Shown piece by piece: positions 8,321-16,407 of a DNA stretch of 64,000 nt; the stretch's first letter is position 1, and every line of letters starts with the position of its first letter. The DNA is taken from the NCBI GenBank assembly GCA_963707975.1, contig OY970177.1:372001-436000 (forward strand), read 5' to 3'. The notes under the pieces were generated by a model. It worked only from the letters and a program-made list of their open reading frames with translations, did no database searches and was not told where the DNA came from. The DNA comes from CAVVXX01 sp963707975. GTDB lineage: Bacteria > Pseudomonadota > Alphaproteobacteria > Micropepsales > Micropepsaceae. Both the position numbers and the translations under genes were made by a program.

Positions 8321-8587
8321 AAGCTTTGGGTGCTAAAAGCGCCGGGGCAAGACCTTTTGGCGTCGCCCCTTCTCGTCGATGACTGGGCAATGACTGCCGC
8401 CCGCCGGGTCAATCCAGAAGGGTCATAACCCAGATGTAAGTGTGCTTTACATTTCCTGAATCTTGCTACCGCGAGAAACATCTAAGCCATTATAATTCAA
8501 CGCTATTTCTTGTTGGCATGGTTACTGCATTAACTCTAGCAAATTTCCCCGGAGGGGCTCGGGGCCAAGCAAATGGAGGGGTTGGTC

Positions 8588-9352
8588 ATGCGTTTTCTCG
8601 TTGCGGCTTGTTCGTTGGGGCTCTGTCTTCTTGCCAGTATTTCTCCTGCGAGTGCCACCATATTCACGATCACGGTCTCTGGTGACCTGACCTCAGGGTA
8701 CGAAACCGACAATCTCTTCGGTCTTGGCACGAACACGGATCTCACCGGTGACGCAGCCGTGTTTGCCTACGTGATCAACACGAGCCTTTTGGGCGCTGCT
8801 GAGGACACATCACCGGGTCAGGCAACCTGGATTTACAGCGACGTGCCCACTTTCGCCGGCGATAGCCCGCAGTGCCCGCCCTGCAGCGCCGTATCAATCG
8901 GCATCACTGACTCGGTCACTATCAACGGAGTTACGCTGACCACGGGCCTTGATCGTCAAATTCTTGATCTGGAATATGGTAACCTTAGCTCTCCAGGCGA
9001 GAATATCTTTGAGGTCTCAGGCGACAATAAGAATGAACCCGACGACCTATACAATTTGAGAGACCTCGTCGCTCTTACCATCATTACTGAAAATTATAAT
9101 ACGTTCTTCGGCTCACTCGATCCGAACAATATCGGCGGGCTGACTCTGCCAAGCTGCAACACCGACAATGGTGACAGCTCGGTGGCGCAGTTTCGTAGCG
9201 ATGCCACCCAAGATAATGGCTACATTGATCTTTGCAGTGCAGAGGTGAGCTATTCAGTTACCGCAACCCCCGAGCCCATGACGATCGCCTTGTTTGGGGC
9301 AGGATTGCTTGGCTTGGGTGCACTCCGTCGACGCAAGACGATGAGGGTCTAA
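8588..9352 (+). CDS. PEP-CTERM sorting domain protein 1
   Basis: A 254-aa protein. The ATG at 8588 follows GGAGGGG; an ATG at 8573 lies within that leader. The signal peptide is residues ~1-24 (cleavage after SPASA). The central ~200 residues are a Thr/Ser/Gly/Asp-rich secreted domain with several Cys (QCPPCSAV) that I do not recognise. The C-terminus is a complete PEP-CTERM sorting signal: TPEPMTIALFGAGLLG, a hydrophobic helix, then RRRK. Such proteins are processed by exosortase at the PEP motif and delivered to the surface or exopolysaccharide. It is first of a co-directional array of five. Confidence 0.85.
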   Translation: MRFLVAACSLGLCLLASISPASATIFTITVSGDLTSGYETDNLFGLGTNTDLTGDAAVFAYVINTSLLGAAEDTSPGQATWIYSDVPTFAGDSPQCPPCSAVSIGITDSVTINGVTLTTGLDRQILDLEYGNLSSPGENIFEVSGDNKNEPDDLYNLRDLVALTIITENYNTFFGSLDPNNIGGLTLPSCNTDNGDSSVAQFRSDATQDNGYIDLCSAEVSYSVTATPEPMTIALFGAGLLGLGALRRRKTMRV

Positions 9353-9429
9353 GTACATTTGCTCTTGCTCAGTATCGTGTGGGAGAGCTGGTCTAGGTTC
9401 GTGCGCTGCAACTCTTAGAGGAATTGACA

Positions 9430-10155
9430 ATGATGAAGTTCTTGAAGGCCACGCTGATTGCGAGTGTGGCGTCGATTGGCGCGCTGATATCTCTTACGCC
9501 GGCCTCCTATGCCGCTGTGCTCTACAATAATCTCAGCCCATCGGGCCCTACCTACGACTGCTGCGGGACAGACGGCTGGGGAGTCACAGGTTCGGCCATT
9601 GGATATTTCGCCCCAGGCATGGAATTTACCGCACTCGAGACCGGCAATGTCGGGCAGATCGACCTCGCCCTTCAGGTGCAATTTGTGCCGGACAATCCGG
9701 CTGATGCCGCGGTTGATATCAGTCTGTGGACAGCGTCCGGCGGCTTACCGGGAACAGAATTGGGTTCAGGCTGGACGGTAACACCTTTGCCAATATTCGG
9801 ATCTACCTCGGATACGTTGACGACCATAAGCGGGATTACCGGTATCACGTTGACCGGCGGCGACAACTATATCTTGATCGCAACGCCATCCGCCGCCGAT
9901 ACATATGATTCATGGAATTGGAACAACACGGGCGTGACCGGGACGCTCGTTGAAAATATAGGAACTGGTCCTTTTGATGTTCCAAGTAATCCTAACGTGC
10001 TCAGTGCTTTCGAGATAGAGACTCCCTGCATCCCCAACAATTTTACCCATTGCAATCAAAACGAAGCTCCCGAACCAACGACGCTCGCACTCTTCGGTGC
10101 GGGATTGCTTGGCTTGGGCGCGCTCCGTCGGCTAAGAGCGCGCAAGGCCGCATGA
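9430..10155 (+). CDS. PEP-CTERM sorting domain protein 2
   Basis: A 241-aa protein; ATG 9430 follows TTAGAGGAATTGACA. It has a signal peptide (cleavage after PASYA) and a secreted beta-rich middle with aromatic and Gly residues (SLWTASGGLPGTELGS, TLTGGDNYILIATPS) resembling choice-of-anchor-type exported domains of PEP-CTERM proteins. The tail is APEPTTLALFGAGLLG then RRLRARKAA. The exosortase signal is intact. The 3' ~60 bp is almost the same DNA as in its neighbours although the bodies are unrelated, so the tail appears to be a reused module. Confidence 0.85.
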   Translation: MMKFLKATLIASVASIGALISLTPASYAAVLYNNLSPSGPTYDCCGTDGWGVTGSAIGYFAPGMEFTALETGNVGQIDLALQVQFVPDNPADAAVDISLWTASGGLPGTELGSGWTVTPLPIFGSTSDTLTTISGITGITLTGGDNYILIATPSAADTYDSWNWNNTGVTGTLVENIGTGPFDVPSNPNVLSAFEIETPCIPNNFTHCNQNEAPEPTTLALFGAGLLGLGALRRLRARKAA

Positions 10156-10217
10156 ACGAAAACACGAACTGTCCTCAACGCAGGCCGAATTGGCTGAACT
10201 GTAGACTGGAGGATCAG

Positions 10218-10880
10218 ATGAAACACATCGTAACAACGACGATTGCTCTAGCGGCCGTAATCGGCCTGGCAACAGCGCCCGGGGCCAAGGCGGGAACGAC
10301 CAGCATTTGCGACAGCGTTGCTGGCAACCTCGTCCAAAACTGCGGATTCGAAAACGGGAACACCACCGATTGGACCCAGGTGGGCAACTGGTCTACCGGG
10401 CTTAATTTCGTTGATGGCTCGGATCCGAATTCTGGGACCTCCGCGCTGTCAGACGGCAACTTACCAACTTACATAGACCCTACTCAGGGCTTTGCCGGGG
10501 TGTCGCAGACCATCACCGATGTCGCGGGCGCACCCCTCTTACTCAGTTTTTGGGTGGCGCAAACGGGAGACAATACCGCCTTCGGCCCCAACGGCCAGTT
10601 CAATCAGGAATATGAAGTCTTCTGGAACGGAACCGATGAGCTTCTCTATGAGCGCCAATTTGGAGTTTCCCCTTATACCGAGTTCAGCTTTGACTTCCTC
10701 TTCGGAACAGGATCGGACACGCTCACCTTTGAGGGTTACGCCATAAATGGCTTTAATCTTCTCGATGACGTGGTACTCACCGAGCAGAATGTGCCGGAGC
10801 CTGCAACGTTGGCACTATTCGGCGCGGGATTGCTTGGCTTGGGTGCGCTCCGTCGACGCAAGGCGCGTAAGACTACGTGA
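10218..10880 (+). CDS. PEP-CTERM sorting domain protein 3, carbohydrate-binding-like body
   Basis: A 220-aa protein starting at ATG 10218, with GGAGGATCAG just upstream; longer frames upstream overlap the previous gene. The signal peptide is cleaved near APGAKA. The body opens with NLVQNCGFENGNTTDWTQVG and continues TGLNFVDGSDPNSG and GVSQTITDV, the pattern of CBM4/9-like or DUF642-like jelly-roll domains (N-G-F-E-x-G...W). Binding of polysaccharide is therefore plausible. The sorting tail is VPEPATLALFGAGLLG then RRRKARKTT. Confidence 0.85.
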   Translation: MKHIVTTTIALAAVIGLATAPGAKAGTTSICDSVAGNLVQNCGFENGNTTDWTQVGNWSTGLNFVDGSDPNSGTSALSDGNLPTYIDPTQGFAGVSQTITDVAGAPLLLSFWVAQTGDNTAFGPNGQFNQEYEVFWNGTDELLYERQFGVSPYTEFSFDFLFGTGSDTLTFEGYAINGFNLLDDVVLTEQNVPEPATLALFGAGLLGLGALRRRKARKTT

Positions 10881-10914
10881 GCGAACACCCAGTGTTCATC
10901 AAGAAGGATTTGAA

Positions 10915-10994
10915 ATGAAACCGATCTTTGCAAGCATCGCGGGATGCGCGCTCTGTGCGCGCTGCAGCGGCGCAAGGCGGGTATGACCGCATAA
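10915..10994 (+). pseudogene. Collapsed PEP-CTERM gene: signal-peptide start joined to sorting tail
   Basis: After an AAGGATTTGAA leader, ATG 10915 encodes MKPIFASIAG, a typical signal-peptide start. In another frame, 10944-10994 encodes MRALCALQRRKAGMTA-stop, the same register as the LGALRRRKARKAA ends of the neighbours. The whole central domain is missing. The literal reading is a 23-codon frame (10915-10986). Confidence 0.6.
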
Positions 10995-11017
10995 TCAAAC
11001 CAACAAGGAGGGCCGTC

Positions 11018-11752
11018 ATGTGGAGAGAAATCACCCGGATCGCGAAACGTGGTGGAGCGGCCCTCGGACTTGTTGTTGTGATAGTTGCAAGTTCCCATCC
11101 GGCTTATGGCGTCCAAATCACAAACATGGATCCGGATTGGGTTCAGGTCGGCTCTGGCGCAACGTGGGCCTTGCCGGCCGATTTAAATCTGATGGGCCTA
11201 AGCTGTGGGGTCAAACCCAATAACACTTGCATCCCCGCGGGCTACTGGTTTTTTGATCAGTCATTCCCTCCGCCAATGACAGTGACGCAGGGTTATTACA
11301 CAGTCATTGACACAGACTGCACGACTTTTGCACCCATGAAGGACTGCCTTGCCGCCGTGATCGGCTTTAGCGATGCCGGCGGCTTTCCGCAGGTTTTCTT
11401 CTTTGCGGCGCCCTCTGTCCCGGACCTAACCATGGGCGGTTGGCCCGCCTACACCAACGAAGGCGTCCTCTGTACCAAGGCAACGCTGAATGTCAGTTGC
11501 ATCGGTAGTTTTCCGCTTGATTTTCTTGACGGTGAGATTCTCGAGATCACCGCTGCAGTCGGCGGATACGATTATTTTGATCCTTTCGGGACGGGACACG
11601 ACACCAACGATGGACTTCAGATCACCGCCGTTGTGGGAACGGCCCAAGTGGAATTTTTGCGAGTTCCAGAACCGATGACGATTGCCCTCTTTGGCGCAGG
11701 CTTGCTTGGGTTAGGCGCGCTCCACAGGCGCAAGGCGCACAAGCTCTCCTAA
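11018..11752 (+). CDS. PEP-CTERM sorting domain protein 4
   Basis: A 244-aa protein; ATG 11018 has AAGGAGGG nine bases upstream. The signal peptide is residues ~1-31 (ending HPAYG). The exported domain has six Cys residues, probably disulphide-bonded in the periplasm, and Gly/Pro/Asp-rich loops. I do not recognise it. The C-terminus VPEPMTIALFGAGLLG then HRRKAHKLS is an exosortase signal with one Arg replaced by His. It is fourth in the co-directional PEP-CTERM array. Confidence 0.85.
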   Translation: MWREITRIAKRGGAALGLVVVIVASSHPAYGVQITNMDPDWVQVGSGATWALPADLNLMGLSCGVKPNNTCIPAGYWFFDQSFPPPMTVTQGYYTVIDTDCTTFAPMKDCLAAVIGFSDAGGFPQVFFFAAPSVPDLTMGGWPAYTNEGVLCTKATLNVSCIGSFPLDFLDGEILEITAAVGGYDYFDPFGTGHDTNDGLQITAVVGTAQVEFLRVPEPMTIALFGAGLLGLGALHRRKAHKLS

Positions 11753-11788
11753 CAACCTTACACCTCTTATTTGGGGAGGTACTCTCAG

Positions 11789-12436
11789 ATGCTGATCAGA
11801 TCATTTACGGTAACGGCTCTGGCTGGTGGGCTCAGTGCTCTGGCCACGCTGATGCCTGCACCAGCGCACGCCACTCTGGTCATGGACTTCAACTATCCCG
11901 CTTACGGCATTATCAACGACAACGTTGAGCCATGTGGCGGAGGCGAGGTTTCAAGCTACACCGAGAATGGCATCCTCGCCGATTCTTACTGTACCCCGAT
12001 CCAGAATCTGCTGGTCGACGTTCCCTCTACGACTGTCCCGGGGCTCTTTACCGGCAATTATTTCTCCGCGGTTGGGATCCAGCTTGTTGGTGGTGGGCAG
12101 TTTAATGTTGTGTCCTTCGAACTCTTGGGTTGCGGTGGCACGCTTGAAGCCTATCAAGGGTCAAATCCGTTGGGCGGCATCGAGACGGCCGACAACTGCA
12201 TCCTTGGGCTTGCGACATTTGACGTCCTTGGAGAGCCAGAATGGTCTAACCTGACATCGCTTCTCTTCTCTGCGGATGGCTCGGGACTCCAGAATAATCT
12301 CTACATGGCTGACCTGGTTCTAAGTCCCGCGGTCTCGGCGCCGGAGCCGTCGTCCTTGGCGTTGTGGGGAGCGGCGTTGGCGAGCCTGTTGGGCTTAGGC
12401 GCGCTCCGTCGACGTAAGGCGCGCAAGGCCGCATAA
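11789..12436 (+). CDS. PEP-CTERM sorting domain protein 5
   Basis: A 215-aa protein; ATG 11789 follows GGGGAGGT with 8-nt spacing. The signal peptide ends near APAHA. The mature domain begins TLVMDFNYPAYGI and contains conserved-looking Cys pairs (CGGTLEAY, DNCILG). The sorting tail is APEPSSLALWGAALAS and LGLGALRRRKARKAA, slightly longer in its hydrophobic segment than the other copies. A hairpin terminator follows at 12463, so this gene probably ends the array's transcript. Confidence 0.85.
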   Translation: MLIRSFTVTALAGGLSALATLMPAPAHATLVMDFNYPAYGIINDNVEPCGGGEVSSYTENGILADSYCTPIQNLLVDVPSTTVPGLFTGNYFSAVGIQLVGGGQFNVVSFELLGCGGTLEAYQGSNPLGGIETADNCILGLATFDVLGEPEWSNLTSLLFSADGSGLQNNLYMADLVLSPAVSAPEPSSLALWGAALASLLGLGALRRRKARKAA

Positions 12437-12462
12437 AGCGGATACACGAACCCACTTCAACA

Positions 12463-12490
12463 GGGGACCGCTCGCAAGGGCGGCCCTCTT
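12463..12490 (+). terminator. Terminator-like hairpin ending the PEP-CTERM array
   Basis: Stem GGGGACCGC (12463-12471) and GCGGCCCTC (12480-12488), with one mismatch and one G-T pair; the loop is TCGCAAGG and a short T pair follows. Its sequence is related to the hairpin at 8293. Confidence 0.6.
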
Positions 12491-12675
12491 GCATTGTCTT
12501 CACCGACGAAATCTAGTCCACCCTTTCCAAGCCACTCGCTCCATCCGCCTGGTCCAAAGAAGCCGGGCAGCTCGCCTGTTGTGGGAAACCCTGTGATTTG
12601 TTGGCGGGGGGTCATTATCTCAAGGACGGCGACCCTGCTATACTTCCGACGAGAAACAAGCTCGGGGGAACTTTG

Positions 12676-13206
12676 ATGAAACTCTGGGGTAGCTTCTGCT
12701 CGGTTCTAGCGTTGGGAGTTGTGTGGGCCGTTTCTACCAGTTCCACTTATGCGGCCCCTCCTGCCGCCGTTGCACCACAAAAGCCCGCGGCGCCTGCAGT
12801 CGTTGCAGCTCCGGCTGTAGCAAAACCCATTGCGAGCACCGATGGTGAAGCCTCGGGCACTCGCCTCGAATTGCTGCAACTTAAGCGGGTTGGCGGCGAC
12901 ACGCTGATGCTGAAATTCGTCCTGCACAACGACAGTGAGATCGTAATGAACCGCGATACTTTCTACGGTACTCACGGTGACAGCGTCGACGGGGTCTACC
13001 TGGTGGATCTAGCAGGCAAGAAGAAATACAACGTCGTAACCGATGCCGCGACAAATTGTGTCTGCAGCAGCGGTTTTCCAGAGATCGCTCCGCACTCCAG
13101 CCTTTCACTGTGGGCGAAATTTCCGGCGCCTCCAGATGGCGTTACCAAAATCGGCGTCGTCATGCCGCACTTCATGCCAATGGATGATGTCCCGATCTCG
13201 CCATGA
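12676..13206 (+). CDS. Exported hypothetical protein, upstream partner of the OmpA gene
   Basis: A 176-aa protein from ATG 12676 (leader CGGGGGAACTTTG). The signal peptide is ~28 residues (VSTSSTYA). Next comes an Ala/Pro-rich linker of ~35 residues (PAAVAPQKPAAPAVVAAPAV), then a compact domain with a beta-sandwich look (RLELLQLKRVGGDTLMLKFV, NNCVCSSG-like Cys pair, HSSLSLWAKFPAP). Its TGA overlaps the next ATG (ATGA at 13203), implying translational coupling to the OmpA-type gene. It is probably a periplasmic or cell-wall-associated protein that works with it. Confidence 0.75.
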   Translation: MKLWGSFCSVLALGVVWAVSTSSTYAAPPAAVAPQKPAAPAVVAAPAVAKPIASTDGEASGTRLELLQLKRVGGDTLMLKFVLHNDSEIVMNRDTFYGTHGDSVDGVYLVDLAGKKKYNVVTDAATNCVCSSGFPEIAPHSSLSLWAKFPAPPDGVTKIGVVMPHFMPMDDVPISP

Positions 13207-13433
13207 GGCGACTTCTTCTCTCGAGTTGCATTGTGTTGACGGTACTGGTCGCCCTATTCGCGGCACCTATCAGCGCGCAACCCGCATCGACGCAATTGTC
13301 CACCTCGGCGACACAGTTGACAGCAGCGCCGGCAAACGTTGCTGGGCGGGTTAGCGCGCTTGTGTTCCCGATAACGGCGCTGGCGTTTCCTGCCTCCAAT
13401 TTGAGATCTTCTCGTCGTGGACATGGGAGGTAA
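13203..13433 (+). pseudogene. N-terminal part of a frameshifted OmpA-family gene
   Basis: ATG 13203 overlaps the previous stop. It encodes a signal peptide (MRRLLLSSCIVLTVLVALFA, then APISAQ) and a low-complexity Ser/Thr/Ala linker, then runs out of frame at RSSRRGHGR-stop. The next frame begins -DLLVVDMGGNAQAL, which continues naturally from FPASNL. Skipping one base near 13400-13405 joins both halves into one OmpA-family protein of about 210 residues. This is either a real frameshift mutation or a sequence error. Confidence 0.6.
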
Positions 13434-13836
13434 CGCACAGGCCCTCGAAGTCAAAGAAACGCCAACCGAGATCCGCATTTCGCTTGCAGCCGACGTGCTG
13501 TTCGATTTCGACAAGGCGAGCCTCAAGAAAGAGGCCGTGGCAGCACTAACTAACGTGGCCTCAATGATCCGCGAACACCCAGGCGTGCCCGTTCGGATCG
13601 AGGGTTACACCGACGCCAAAGGTTCGGACCCCTACAATCAGCGGCTTTCCGAGCAACGCGCTAATTCCGTGAAAATCTGGCTGATCTCCAAGGCGCATCT
13701 CAAAACCACCAAATTCGCTACCCGGGGTTTTGGCGCCAAGAACCCAGTGGCCCCCAACACCAAGCCTGACGGCTCCGACAATCCCGACGGCCGTCAGAAG
13801 AACCGCCGGGTCGAGATCGTCATCCAGAAGGGTTGA
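13417..13836 (+). CDS. OmpA-family peptidoglycan-binding domain (C-terminal part of frameshifted gene)
   Basis: A 139-aa frame (GTG 13417 nominal start) covering the whole OmpA-like domain: ISLAADVLFDFDKASLKKEA, then IREHPGVPVRIEGYTDAKGS, the signature NQRLSEQRANSVKIWL, and RQKNRRVEIVI. The Asp and Arg that contact diaminopimelate in OmpA-like domains appear present (TDAKGSD...RLSEQRA). It would anchor to peptidoglycan in the periplasm. It lacks a signal peptide of its own, because that is encoded in the other frame at 13203-13433. Confidence 0.8.
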   Translation: MDMGGNAQALEVKETPTEIRISLAADVLFDFDKASLKKEAVAALTNVASMIREHPGVPVRIEGYTDAKGSDPYNQRLSEQRANSVKIWLISKAHLKTTKFATRGFGAKNPVAPNTKPDGSDNPDGRQKNRRVEIVIQKG

Positions 13837-14200
13837 GCTTTATAGTTTGCAAGACTTGCCGGATCGGACAATCGTCCCGGCAGTGGCTGTTGGTTTGCTA
13901 TTCTCATGGTCGCTCTATAGCCAAAGCCAACATTACATATAGGTTCGCGGGCAAAGTCAGCGGCTGATAGCCGCGGATTATTGGCTATTTGCGGGGTGGT
14001 CGCGCAACGCACAAGCACCCTCCTCCTTAAAACGCTTAAACAATCAGCGAATCCGATGGATAAAGAATTGGATTGGGTTACAGACCGACCTTCGTTCTAT
14101 TGACGGCAATTTGTTGTAAAACACCGCTGGTGCTTTTTTCTTTGGCGAGTGAATCGAGGGTCCAATCCCTTCTGTTGATTTAGTTCGAGCGGCTGTTTCT
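13837..14200. other. Gene-free stretch between convergent genes
   Basis: No convincing frame, repeat or RNA gene. Short imperfect dyads (GCAAGACTTGC; GCCGG...CCGGC near 13858-13883) may serve as a weak terminator for the OmpA gene. Confidence 0.45.
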
Positions 14201-15043
14201 TTACTCAGACTTGCGGAACCGCAATGTCATCCGATCGCTCTCGCCGATCGCGTCGTACTTCGAGTGATCGAATGACGGATTTGGCGGCTGACCCGGGGGC
14301 GCGCTTCGACGCGTCGGGGGAAGGGTCCACACGCCAAATGGATGATCTTTGGTATCCTTCGGATTGCCGTTGATTTCTGATTGAGCCTCGAGCTTGAACC
14401 CCGCCTTTTCCGCGATCCGAACCACATAGGCAGTCGAAACGTAGCCATCGCTCGCGTTCGCGACCATCGGACGCGGATCGGCGCGGTGCTGTTCCACAGC
14501 CAGAATGCCGCCCGGTTTCAACGCAGCGTAGAAATCGGCCATCGCCTTTTCCGGCATTCCAGACCTCTCCATCCAATCGTGGATGTTGCGTGCAGTCAGT
14601 ATGAAATCGACCGTGTTCGGCGCGACAAGCGGCGTGGATTTTTCATTGAATACGGTCGTTGCGAAGTCGCCCCAAATTGCCTTGTTCGCAAATCTTGCCG
14701 GGAGCGAGCGCTTGGGACTTGGGACCGCTGCCATATACGTGCCGTGTGTGGCTTCGGCGTATGGCAGGAGAATCTCTGTCCAGTAGCCCCCGCCCGGCCA
14801 GATTTCGAGAATAATCGCGCCGGGCTTCAAACCCCAGAAAGCGAGGCTTGCGCATGGATGGCGATAGCGATCGCGAATACGGTTCTCGGGCGATCGCTGC
14901 GCGCTTTCAACGGCGCTTGTTAGCGCTGAATCTGTCTGCGTTCCAGGACATTGCACATCGCCGGACGAAGCCGCCAAAAGCGGCATTGGCGCCGCGCAGA
15001 CAATAAGTAAGCCAACAATTGAAGCAAACGGACGAATTCCCAT
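14201..15043 (-). CDS. Exported class I SAM-dependent methyltransferase-like protein
   Basis: A 280-aa protein starting at ATG 15043. Residues 1-25 are a signal peptide (FASIVGLLIVCAAPMPLLAA). The rest is a Rossmann methyltransferase-like domain: motif I ILEIWPGGGYWTEIL (~85-99) with Gly-rich loop, a motif II-like region (TVDFILTARNIHDW) and LKPGGILAVEQH. The same exported arrangement occurs in related alphaproteobacterial proteins. What it would methylate outside the cytoplasm, where SAM is scarce, is unclear. The C-terminal extension is Pro-rich and charged. Confidence 0.8.
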   Translation of the reverse strand: MGIRPFASIVGLLIVCAAPMPLLAASSGDVQCPGTQTDSALTSAVESAQRSPENRIRDRYRHPCASLAFWGLKPGAIILEIWPGGGYWTEILLPYAEATHGTYMAAVPSPKRSLPARFANKAIWGDFATTVFNEKSTPLVAPNTVDFILTARNIHDWMERSGMPEKAMADFYAALKPGGILAVEQHRADPRPMVANASDGYVSTAYVVRIAEKAGFKLEAQSEINGNPKDTKDHPFGVWTLPPTRRSAPPGQPPNPSFDHSKYDAIGESDRMTLRFRKSE

Positions 15044-15064
15044 GTGCGCGTCCCCTCATTTCGA

Positions 15065-15298
15065 ATGATGAAACTGTTTATCCGGGATTTCACAGATAAT
15101 CCATACGGTCCTGAGCCTCATGCCGATGCGGGACCAGCCGACGTCTACATGGTGAAATTCGAGGGCAGCGTCTATGTGCTGCACTGTTTTCAGAAGAAAT
15201 CGAAGCGGGCTAGCAAGACGGCGAAGGCCGATATCGACAGGATCGAGCAGCGCCTAAGAGCGGCACAAAAGCATTATGCAATCGGTAAAGCCCTCTAA
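15065..15298 (+). pseudogene. 5'-truncated HigB/RelE-type toxin gene
   Basis: The last ~52 codons (from about 15140) match the C-terminal half of HigB/Gp49-like RelE-superfamily toxins: VYMVKFEGSVYVLHCFQKKS then DIDRIEQRLRAAQKHY. The N-terminal half of such toxins (about 60 residues with the first helices and RNase core) is absent. Instead the frame opens with an unrelated MMKLFIRDFTDNPYGP peptide at 15065. An antitoxin relic follows 18 bp downstream, in usual higBA order. Probably inactive. Confidence 0.65.
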
Positions 15299-15315
15299 GA
15301 CCGAAGGGACGAAAG

Positions 15316-15663
15316 ATGATCGAGACAGCTCGCACCAAGGTTGCCAAGGGCGGCAAAAACGTCTTTGAGGACCTTGCTCTCAAGGATGCTCCTGAGCTCC
15401 CGGTGAAGGCCGAGCTCGGTCGGAAAACTTGCAATGCCATTCGGTAAAATAAGCTCACCCACCACGCTGCCGGCTCGTTGCTCCAGCTCGCACATCCCGA
15501 CGTGACGGCCTTAATGAACGAGCACACAACAAGCTTTTCTATCGACCGTCTGATGAAACTTCTTATGCGCCTCGATAAGGACGTGGAAATTGTGGTCAAG
15601 CCGCGGCCACGAGGCAGGAAAAAAAGCAGATTGTCGGTAAAGGAGGCATCAGAATATTGGTGA
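15316..15663 (+). pseudogene. HigA-type XRE antitoxin interrupted by an in-frame stop
   Basis: ATG 15316 after GAAGGGACGAAAG encodes a HigA-like start (KVAKGGKNVFEDLALKDAPE, then KAELGRKTCNAIR) and hits TAA at 15445. In the same frame, without any indel, the homology continues to 15663: NKLTHHAAGSLLQL, HPDVTALMNEHTTSFSIDRL, MKLLMRLDKDVEIVVKPRPR. This is the helix-turn-helix part of the antitoxin. One nonsense change thus separates two halves. Paired with the truncated toxin, the operon is decayed. Re-initiation at 15478 could still make a 61-aa piece. Confidence 0.7.
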
Positions 15664-15956
15664 CCAGCCCCGCCGACGGTGATCGAAACTGAGACACTTC
15701 AGCAATTGAGCTATTTGCATAGGCAAGCCCTCATGGATTGTTTCTACCGACCGAATCGGTTCGCTCAGTTCCTTTCCATGCGGTTCTCATAAAGAGGCAG
15801 ATCAAAATTGCCCCCTGCCTGCCAATTGGCGCTGACCAGCTTTATCTGCGCCAACTGCCGCGCGCTTATGGTTGGGGCCGCTCCTGCACCTGTCACAATT
15901 GTGAGGGCATGAGAGTGGCGCGCGAGAATTTCTCAAAGATTACATTGCTGGCCTTG

Positions 15957-15984
15957 ATGGGGCGGCGATATTTCGCCGCCCCAT
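15957..15984. terminator. Perfect 12-bp hairpin between convergent genes
   Basis: ATGGGGCGGCGA (15957-15968) and TCGCCGCCCCAT (15973-15984) with a 4-nt TATT loop. It lies between the decayed antitoxin (+) and the gene at 16021 (-), as expected of a bidirectional terminator, but lacks a T run. Confidence 0.4.
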
Positions 15985-16020
15985 GGCACAACTCGCGCAT
16001 CAGCTCAGCCAAAAGAAAGG

Positions 16021-16407
16021 TTAGTCGGGCTTGCGTGGTTTCTTCTTCGCGCACGCAACCACGAGCCTATGGTCCCACGCCAGCGCCTGTTTAAAACAGA
16101 GGTTTCCCTCCTCCGACAGCCGCACATGTATCCCGACCGTCTCGCTACCATCGTCCCCTAGGGGTAGGCCGGTTTGCTCGTATATTTCCTCTTGAAGTTT
16201 CGCCAGCAGGCGAGCACGGTCGCGCTTATTCTCATTGATTGCCACAAGCGCTGCCTTCCTGAAGATGCGCAAACCTAGCATATCGCCAAACGCGGAAAGT
16301 TCGTCTCCATTGTGATTAAGCGCCCGGAGCGTGTCTTGCACCGACGGGCTCTCCTCCAACAGCCTAGCAATCTCTTTCACCATCATTGTCGTCTGTTTGT
16401 TACTCAT
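16021..16407 (-). CDS. Hypothetical soluble protein
   Basis: A 128-aa protein; ATG 16407 has AAAGAGGTGAAAG upstream on the minus strand, a good ribosome-binding site. It is helical and charged throughout (VKEIARLLEESPSVQDTLRA, FRKAALVAINENKRDRARLL) with a basic tail (KKKPRKPD). It has no signal peptide and no membrane segment. I do not recognise a family. The clean ribosome-binding site and protein-like composition make it credible. Confidence 0.65.
   Translation of the reverse strand: MSNKQTTMMVKEIARLLEESPSVQDTLRALNHNGDELSAFGDMLGLRIFRKAALVAINENKRDRARLLAKLQEEIYEQTGLPLGDDGSETVGIHVRLSEEGNLCFKQALAWDHRLVVACAKKKPRKPD

Noticed and set aside
13203..13836. Programmed ribosomal frameshift in the OmpA gene
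   Set aside because: No slippery heptamer or downstream structure seen near 13400; mutation or sequence error is simpler.
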